NCBI GenBank assembly: GCA_963701325.1 | Contig: OY969604.1 | Coordinates: 2,480,001 to 2,544,000 of the forward strand | Length of the DNA stretch: 64,000 nt | Reading direction: 5' to 3' | Source of the DNA: Bog-756 sp963701325 | GTDB lineage: Bacteria; Actinomycetota; Acidimicrobiia; Acidimicrobiales; RAAP-2 | In this document: positions 59,392 to 64,000 of the stretch, in pieces | How the letters are laid out: every line of letters starts with the position of its first letter | Position numbering within the stretch: the first letter of the stretch is position 1 | The notes under the pieces: generated by a model | Told to the model about the DNA's origin: nothing | The model's database searches: none | What the model saw: only the letters and a program-made list of their open reading frames with translations | Translations under genes and position numbers: made by a program

Positions 59392-60185
59392 CCACGCTCG
59401 CCTACACCGTCAGCGATTCGCGGGTCATGCTGCGCCGCAACCTGAAGCACCAGCTCCGGTATCCCTCGATGACGCTGATGCTCGTCGGAATGCCGATCGT
59501 GCTTCTCCTGCTGTTCGTCTACGTCTTCGGAGGTCAACTCGGCGCCGGCCTGGGCGCCCACCGAGGTCGCGGCGCCTACGTCGATTATGTGGTCCCGGGG
59601 CTGCTGCTGATCACCGTGGCCTCAGCCGTCCAGGGCACGTCGATCATGGTCGCGATGGACATGACCGGTGGCATCATCGACCGCTTCCGCACCATGGCCA
59701 TCTCGCGTGCCTCGGTCCTCACCGGGCACGTTCTCGGCAGCCTCTTCCAAACATTGGCTGCTCTGGCTGTCCTGATCGGGGTCGCCTTCGGTCTCGGATT
59801 CCGCACCACGGCCGCACCTCTCGGGTGGCTGGCTATGACCGGGATACTCGCCCTGTTCGCCTTCGCTCTGATATGGCTCGCCGTCGCACTCGGCCTGGCC
59901 GCCAAGAGCGTCGAGAGCGCCAGCAACACCCCGATGGTCCTCTTTCTGCTCGTGTTCCTCAGCAGCGGTTTCGTCCAGACCCAAACGATGCCTGGCGGAC
60001 TGCGTCAGTTCGCCGAGTACCAGCCCTTCACCCCAGTCGCCGACACCGTGCGCGGATTGCTCACTGGCGCGGCCGTCGGCGGGCACGCCACCTCTGCCAT
60101 CGCCTGGAGCACCGGCATCGCTGTCGTTGCCTACCTCTGGGCCATCCGCCTCTACAACCGGCGTCGAGCAGCCGAGCCAACGTAG
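59388..60185 (+). CDS. DrrB-type ABC-2 permease
   Basis: 265 residues with six membrane helices: MTLMLVGMPIVLLLLFVYVF, YVVPGLLLITVASAVQG, GHVLGSLFQTLAALAVLIG, GILALFAFALIWLAVALGLA, MVLFLLVFLSSGFVQ and GIAVVAYLWAIRLY. The segment FAEYQPFTPVADTVRGLLTG is the ABC-2 signature. The start overlaps the ATPase stop. Together with the DUF4097 protein and the RHH regulator it forms one operon; the substrate is unknown. Confidence 0.95.
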   Translation: MTTLAYTVSDSRVMLRRNLKHQLRYPSMTLMLVGMPIVLLLLFVYVFGGQLGAGLGAHRGRGAYVDYVVPGLLLITVASAVQGTSIMVAMDMTGGIIDRFRTMAISRASVLTGHVLGSLFQTLAALAVLIGVAFGLGFRTTAAPLGWLAMTGILALFAFALIWLAVALGLAAKSVESASNTPMVLFLLVFLSSGFVQTQTMPGGLRQFAEYQPFTPVADTVRGLLTGAAVGGHATSAIAWSTGIAVVAYLWAIRLYNRRRAAEPT

Positions 60186-60248
60186 CGGGACGGCAAAGGT
60201 GCGGAGCCGGAGGCCTCTCTCAGAACCCGCTCAGTGGTCAGAGATTAC

Positions 60249-61172
60249 TCAGGCGAATGTGGACTCCCGGTGACGCAAGATGGCGCAAAGCGTCTCGTTG
60301 TACGGCGCCTGAAGTCCGAAGCGATGACCAAGGGTGACGACCTGTCCATTGATGACGTCGATCTCTGAACAGCGGTGCGCAAGGTGGTCGAGTCGCATCG
60401 AAGGGCTGGCGTTCGGAATCGTCGCAGCGAACTCTGTCACGTATTGCAACGGGTCGTCGAACGAGAACTGAACCCCCATGGCCGCTGCGAGCCGGTAGGC
60501 CTCGGATGTGCACGCGAGGGCAATTCCCCACGACTCGTCGTTTGCCATCAACTCTCCGACAACGACGTCGAAGACCGCGCACGGAGCGCTGAGCGTGACG
60601 TTGCAGAGGAACTTCTCCCACACCATGAGGTTCACATCTGCGAAGGCTCGGACGGTGAAGCCGGCGTTGTCCCAGGCTTGCTCGATGCTCTCCAGCCGCT
60701 CTGTGATGCCTCCGTCCATCTCGCCGATGCGTATGAGGCGCATGCCCTCGTGGTGCACGTGCCCCGGCTCAGGGATCGACGACCCGAACCCCTCGGCGAT
60801 GCCGATCAGGATGTGCTCATGCGATAGATGACGTGCGACCCGCTCGCCTGCGCCGAGGCCATTTTGGAATGCCATGACCACACTCTCGGGACGAAGGAGT
60901 GGGGCGATCTCCCTTGCTACCTCCTCCACGGCTGCTGCCTTTGTCGCGATGATCCACACATCGCAAGGGCCGGCATCAGCAGGCACACGTCCGACATTCA
61001 GATTGTCGACGACGTACGTGCCGCTGGCACCTGAGACCATCAGTCCGGCATTGGCTATGGCGTCGATGTGGTCCTGCCGCGTATCGATAGCCCACACGTC
61101 GTGCCCGGCCTTGCCGAAGAGGCCGGCGTAGATCGAGCCCATTGCTCCAGTTCCCACAATCGCGATTTTCAC
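60249..61172 (-). CDS. Ketopantoate reductase-family (ApbA/PanE) protein
   Basis: 307 residues. NADP-binding IAIVGTGAMGSIYAGLFGKAG, VVMAFQNGLGAGERVARHL, the catalytic-lysine helix LMVWEKFLCNVTLSAPCAVF and the C-terminal SMRLDHLAHRCSEIDVINGQV. The family reduces 2-ketopantoate or similar ketoacids; being isolated from pan genes it could serve another substrate. GTG 61172 has GGGGA 6 nt upstream; the alternative TTG is two codons back. Confidence 0.87.
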   Translation of the reverse strand: MKIAIVGTGAMGSIYAGLFGKAGHDVWAIDTRQDHIDAIANAGLMVSGASGTYVVDNLNVGRVPADAGPCDVWIIATKAAAVEEVAREIAPLLRPESVVMAFQNGLGAGERVARHLSHEHILIGIAEGFGSSIPEPGHVHHEGMRLIRIGEMDGGITERLESIEQAWDNAGFTVRAFADVNLMVWEKFLCNVTLSAPCAVFDVVVGELMANDESWGIALACTSEAYRLAAAMGVQFSFDDPLQYVTEFAATIPNASPSMRLDHLAHRCSEIDVINGQVVTLGHRFGLQAPYNETLCAILRHRESTFA

Positions 61173-61483
61173 GTTCAATCCCCGCTGGAAGTGCTCAGTG
61201 GAAAGCGACGACTTCCTCAGTAATCGTCCAATCGGGATTCGGACATCGGGCCCTTACCGAGCGTACGAATTGGTGGTCCCATGGCTGGCGGAAGGCTGTC
61301 GACTCGTCGCTCTGATGCTACGGCCGAGATGATACTGAGAGCGTCCTGATCGCTTCTGTCTCCTGGCCTTTGGTCGAAGGCGAGCAGTCCGAGTCGCCAG
61401 AAAAGTGGAATATCAGGTTCCGGTTCTGCTATCGTCGCGATAACCGGAAGCACCTGTTCCGCTCACCAGAACCGGGAGAGACC
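61173..61483. other. 311-bp divergent promoter region
   Basis: Lies between the ketopantoate reductase-like gene and the MFS gene. It holds the inverted repeat at 61418-61449 and the MFS ribosome-binding site; I see no gene. Confidence 0.5.
61418..61449. promoter_or_regulatory. Compound inverted repeat upstream of the MFS-TetR operon
   Basis: Outer arms TTCCGGTT (61418-61425) and AACCGGAA (61442-61449) enclose an inner TATCG-TCG-CGATA (61430-61442, sharing one base). It is 35 bp before the MFS start and is the likely operator of the TetR repressor encoded by the second gene. Confidence 0.6.
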
Positions 61484-62944
61484 GTGGAGAAGCGCATCCC
61501 CTACGGGGCCACGTTCGCAGTGCTGGCGACAGCCGCCCTGGCCTTCAGTCTCCTGCAGTCGCTCATCATCCCGGCCATCCCGCTGCTCGAGCACACACTG
61601 CACACCACGACGACCGGTGCCACCTGGCTGCTGACGGGCTATCTGCTCAGCGCGGCGATCGCCACCCCGATCCTCGGGCGGATCGGCGACATGGTCGGCA
61701 AGGAGAAGATGATCGTCGTCGTGCTGGTCACGCTGTCGGCGGGCACCTTGATCAGCGCCCTGGCCACCACCTTCCCGGTCATGCTGGCAGGCCGGATCGT
61801 CCAGGGCGCTGGCGGGGCGGTCTTCCCGCTGGCCTTCGGGATCATCCGCGACGAGTTCCCCCCCGAGAAGGTGGCCGGGGCCATCGGGATGCTCTCGGCG
61901 ATCCTTGGCGTCGGTGTGGGCACCGGGATCGTCCTTGCCGGCCCGATCATCGAGCACCTCTCGTACCACTGGCTGTTCTGGATCCCCCTGGTCCTTTCCA
62001 TCGGGGCAACGGTGACCACGTTCCTCTTTGTACCCGAGTCACCGATCCGGTCACCTGGTCGGGTCAACTGGGTTGGGGCCTCGATCATGTCGGCCTGGCT
62101 GGTCACTGGGCTGCTGGCAGTCTCCTACGGGCCGATATGGGGATGGAAGAGCGTCTCGGTGCTCGGCCTCTTCGCTGCCACCGCCGTCCTGATCCCGTGT
62201 TGGATCCGTTCGGAGATGCGCTCGGACACGCCGATGGTCGACATGAGGATGATGAGAATTCCTGCTGTGTGGAGCACGAACTTCGCCGCTCTGCTCTTCG
62301 GGTTTGGGATGTTCGCCATGTTCATCGTCCTGCCCCAATTCGCCCAGACACCGGCCCGCGTGGGCTACGGCTTCGGTGCCTCGGTGACCCAGTCTGGCCT
62401 CTACCTCCTGCCCTTCGCCGTGGCCATGCTGCTCATCGCCCCACTCACCGGTCGCCTGACCGTCGCCATCGGCTCCAAGCCCCTCTTGATCATCGGGGCG
62501 CTCTTCGCTGCGTCGAGCTATGGACTGCTGGTCGTGGCCCACGGTGCGCCCTGGAACATGTACGCGGCCGCCGGACTCCTCGGTGTCGGGGTGGCCTTCG
62601 GCTTTGCCTCGATGTCGAACCTGATCGTCGAGGCCGTGCCGGCGAGCCAGACCGGTGTCGCCACGGGTATGAACACCAACGTCCGGAATATCGGCGCCGC
62701 TCTCGGGAGCGGGGTGGCCACCAGCCTGATCGTGAGCGGCCTCCTCGTCCACGGCTACCCGAGGGAACACGGCTATGTGCTGGCCTTCGCCGTCTGCGGC
62801 GGGGCTTTGGTAGTTGCTGCGATCGTCGCCCTCATGATCCCGACCCGCAGCCGTCCCTCGGTCGTCCTCGGCGAGTCGCACCCTGCCCTGACCGCCGAGG
62901 CCGAGGTGGTCATCGGCGCCATCGGCTATGTCGCCGAGGACTGA
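61484..62944 (+). CDS. MFS drug:H+ antiporter, DHA2 (14-helix) type
   Basis: 486 residues with about 14 membrane helices. Motif A-like GRIGDMVGKEKMIVV between helices 2 and 3, motif C-like GVGVGTGIVLAGPIIEH in helix 5, LIVEAVPASQTGVATGMNTNVRNIG late in the protein. These mark the EmrB/QacA group of efflux pumps. The GTG at 61484 follows GGGAG. One base separates its stop from the TetR start, so efflux and regulation are coupled; an exported toxic compound is probably the inducer. Confidence 0.94.
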   Translation: MEKRIPYGATFAVLATAALAFSLLQSLIIPAIPLLEHTLHTTTTGATWLLTGYLLSAAIATPILGRIGDMVGKEKMIVVVLVTLSAGTLISALATTFPVMLAGRIVQGAGGAVFPLAFGIIRDEFPPEKVAGAIGMLSAILGVGVGTGIVLAGPIIEHLSYHWLFWIPLVLSIGATVTTFLFVPESPIRSPGRVNWVGASIMSAWLVTGLLAVSYGPIWGWKSVSVLGLFAATAVLIPCWIRSEMRSDTPMVDMRMMRIPAVWSTNFAALLFGFGMFAMFIVLPQFAQTPARVGYGFGASVTQSGLYLLPFAVAMLLIAPLTGRLTVAIGSKPLLIIGALFAASSYGLLVVAHGAPWNMYAAAGLLGVGVAFGFASMSNLIVEAVPASQTGVATGMNTNVRNIGAALGSGVATSLIVSGLLVHGYPREHGYVLAFAVCGGALVVAAIVALMIPTRSRPSVVLGESHPALTAEAEVVIGAIGYVAED

Positions 62945-62945
62945 C

Positions 62946-63599
62946 GTGAGTCAGGGGAGCGCCAAGGTGACCCGTGAGGTGACCGAGGCCAAGCCGCTGC
63001 GCCGGGACGCCGAGTTGAACCTGGCCCGGATCCTCGTGGCCGCCCGTGATGTGTTCGCCGAGCACGGTTACGACGCGTCGATGGAACAGATCGCCGCCCG
63101 GGCCGAGGTCGGGATCGGGACCCTCTACCGCCGTTTCCCGAACAAAGCCGACCTCTGCGCCGCTGTGGTCGACGCTGCGACGGACAGGACCCGTCAGATT
63201 GCCGACGAGGTCCTCGGTGAGGTGGATCCGAGCGACGCAGTCTTCGAGTTCATCCGGCGATGCGTGGACGCGCCGAGCAGTTGGCGGGCCGCTACCTCTC
63301 GGCGACCATGGAGCGGGGGAGGTGCCGACCGCGCCTTGGCCGCCTTGGTGCCGCGCATCGGGCAGATCCTCGAGGTCAGCCAACGGGCGGGTACGGTCAG
63401 ACCCGACATCGTCCCCACGGATGTCGTTGTGACGCTGATGTCGGTCCGGGGTATTCGGGACCTCTGCGACCCCGACGCCCCGGGCACCTCGAGGCGGTTC
63501 CTCGAGTTCGCCCTCGACGGCCTGCGGCCCGGGCAGAAGAGTCCGGAGCAGCCCCCGATGTCCGTCAAACAGCTGGGACGCGTGCTGACCGACCGTTGA
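62946..63599 (+). CDS. TetR-family regulator of the MFS operon
   Basis: 217 residues. HTH region: AELNLARILVAARDVFAEHG, SMEQIAARAEVGIGTLYRRF, PNKADLCAAVVDAA. The C-terminal ligand domain is helical; its part near residues 105-125 (DAPSSWRAATSRRPWSGGG) is unusual in composition. GTG 62946 has GAGGA upstream; a second GTG eight codons on also has a ribosome-binding site. It probably represses the operon through the repeat at 61418-61449. Confidence 0.9.
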   Translation: MSQGSAKVTREVTEAKPLRRDAELNLARILVAARDVFAEHGYDASMEQIAARAEVGIGTLYRRFPNKADLCAAVVDAATDRTRQIADEVLGEVDPSDAVFEFIRRCVDAPSSWRAATSRRPWSGGGADRALAALVPRIGQILEVSQRAGTVRPDIVPTDVVVTLMSVRGIRDLCDPDAPGTSRRFLEFALDGLRPGQKSPEQPPMSVKQLGRVLTDR

Positions 63600-63605
63600 G
63601 GAGGG

Positions 63606-63995
63606 CTACTGGTCGTCGGGATCTCTGACGCGGCCGTAACGATCATCGAGACGCACAACGTCATCGAGCTCGGTGGTGCTTGCCTCGAGGATGACCGTGT
63701 CCTCAAGGGCTGTCATGCGGTGCCGAGTGCCAGGCCGGAGATGGACTGCCTCGCCGGGGAGCAGTTCGAATGACCCCAGCAGGGCGTCGGGATCACCCAC
63801 CTCGAAGAGCAGTCGGCCCGACTGAACTGCTACCGTCTCCTCCTTTTGCTCGTGGTACTGAAGCGAGAGCGCGTGACCCTCATCGACGTGCAGCACCTTT
63901 CCGCAGTAGCGACCGTCGACGAGGGCGAAGTGTTCTTCGTGCCCCCAGGGTTTTTCGACTCGACGGACGGCGGACACCCACGAAGATTTGGTCAT
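63606..63995 (-). CDS. Cupin-domain protein, mannose-6-phosphate isomerase type II-like
   Basis: 129 residues: RRVEKPWGHEEHFALVDG, VLHVDEGHALSLQYHEQKEET with metal-binding His and Glu, and LLPGEAVHLRPGTRHRMTAL with the last His. This is the cupin of GDP-mannose pyrophosphorylase/phosphomannose isomerase C-terminal domains and related sugar-phosphate proteins. It may isomerise a sugar phosphate or bind a sugar nucleotide. The ATG at 63995 is almost at the window edge, so its promoter and neighbours are out of view. Confidence 0.85.
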   Translation of the reverse strand: MTKSSWVSAVRRVEKPWGHEEHFALVDGRYCGKVLHVDEGHALSLQYHEQKEETVAVQSGRLLFEVGDPDALLGSFELLPGEAVHLRPGTRHRMTALEDTVILEASTTELDDVVRLDDRYGRVRDPDDQ

Positions 63996-64000
63996 CCCAC

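Noticed and set aside
63241..63330. Two compensating frameshifts in the TetR gene of the MFS operon (alternative frame RAEQLAGRYLSATMERG)
   Set aside because: The alternative helix looks plausible, but the frame as read is open, rejoins family-like sequence and keeps a Trp found in related proteins to my recollection; not enough to claim a lesion.
1..64000. CRISPR arrays, tRNA or rRNA genes, insertion sequences, prophage or integrase genes
   Set aside because: No regularly spaced repeats, no tRNA-like T-loop and anticodon stem patterns, and no transposase or integrase motifs were found on reading through the window.

Overview
The window is GC-rich (roughly two-thirds or more G+C) and densely coded on both strands. 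GTG starts are frequent and start codons are often preceded by an actinobacterial -10 box instead of a Shine-Dalgarno site. The conserved PASTA kinase / pabA / crgA block, the F420-type luciferase-like oxidoreductase, the LCP protein, the Rpf-like hydrolase and the many CoA and amidohydrolase genes point to an actinomycete. Gene content would fit a soil or aquatic Acidimicrobiia-like or mycobacterium-like lineage, but no rRNA or tRNA gene is present to place it. I saw no insertion sequence, prophage or CRISPR array.

Layout. 1-2.5 kb: end of a PASTA Ser/Thr kinase, pabA-type amidotransferase, crgA (cell wall and division). 2.5-9.6 kb: thiolase, hotdog thioesterase, ComF-like phosphoribosyltransferase, F420-type oxidoreductase, SRPBCC protein, HhH-GPD glycosylase, zwf, NERD protein. 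9.7-12.3 kb: Ada-AlkA fusion, ogt and a CbiX-like chelatase; with the upstream glycosylase these make an alkylation-repair island. 12.4-16.8 kb: Rpf-like secreted hydrolase, FMN alpha-hydroxyacid oxidase, MpaB/DUF2236 protein, alpha/beta hydrolase. 16.8-23.3 kb: an unassigned catabolic island (two paralogous amidohydrolases, one frameshifted; aldehyde dehydrogenase; D-aminoacylase-like amidohydrolase; class II aldolase). 23.3-32.5 kb: GT87-type membrane protein, sulfotransferase, aldo/keto reductase, two-component system, VOC protein, RibD-C reductase, atypical Nramp.

33-46 kb: LCP protein, a hydrolase-cyclase fusion, an orphan solute-binding lipoprotein, double hotdog protein, membrane-anchored GH92, methyltransferase and a 1,104-residue cyclase-ATPase. 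46-53 kb: VOC and GNAT proteins, secreted lipase, acyl-CoA ligase, TetR/amidohydrolase pair, class I amidotransferase. 53.5-56.8 kb: XRE-cupin regulator, M24-like hydrolase and APC permease, probably one amine or amide utilisation unit. 57-60.2 kb: RHH regulator, DUF4097 protein and a DrrAB-type ABC exporter as one operon. 60.2-64 kb: ketopantoate reductase-like protein, MFS exporter with its TetR, cupin.

The strongest non-gene signals are regulatory. At least fourteen genes show TAnnnT placed 6-8 nt before the start codon, as expected of leaderless transcripts. Several regulator genes carry perfect inverted repeats inside or beside their own promoters (51374, 53520, 56954, 61418), and a CRP-like site overlaps the -35 of the Rpf-like gene. 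Two genes (17.9 kb and 56.55 kb) look frameshifted.
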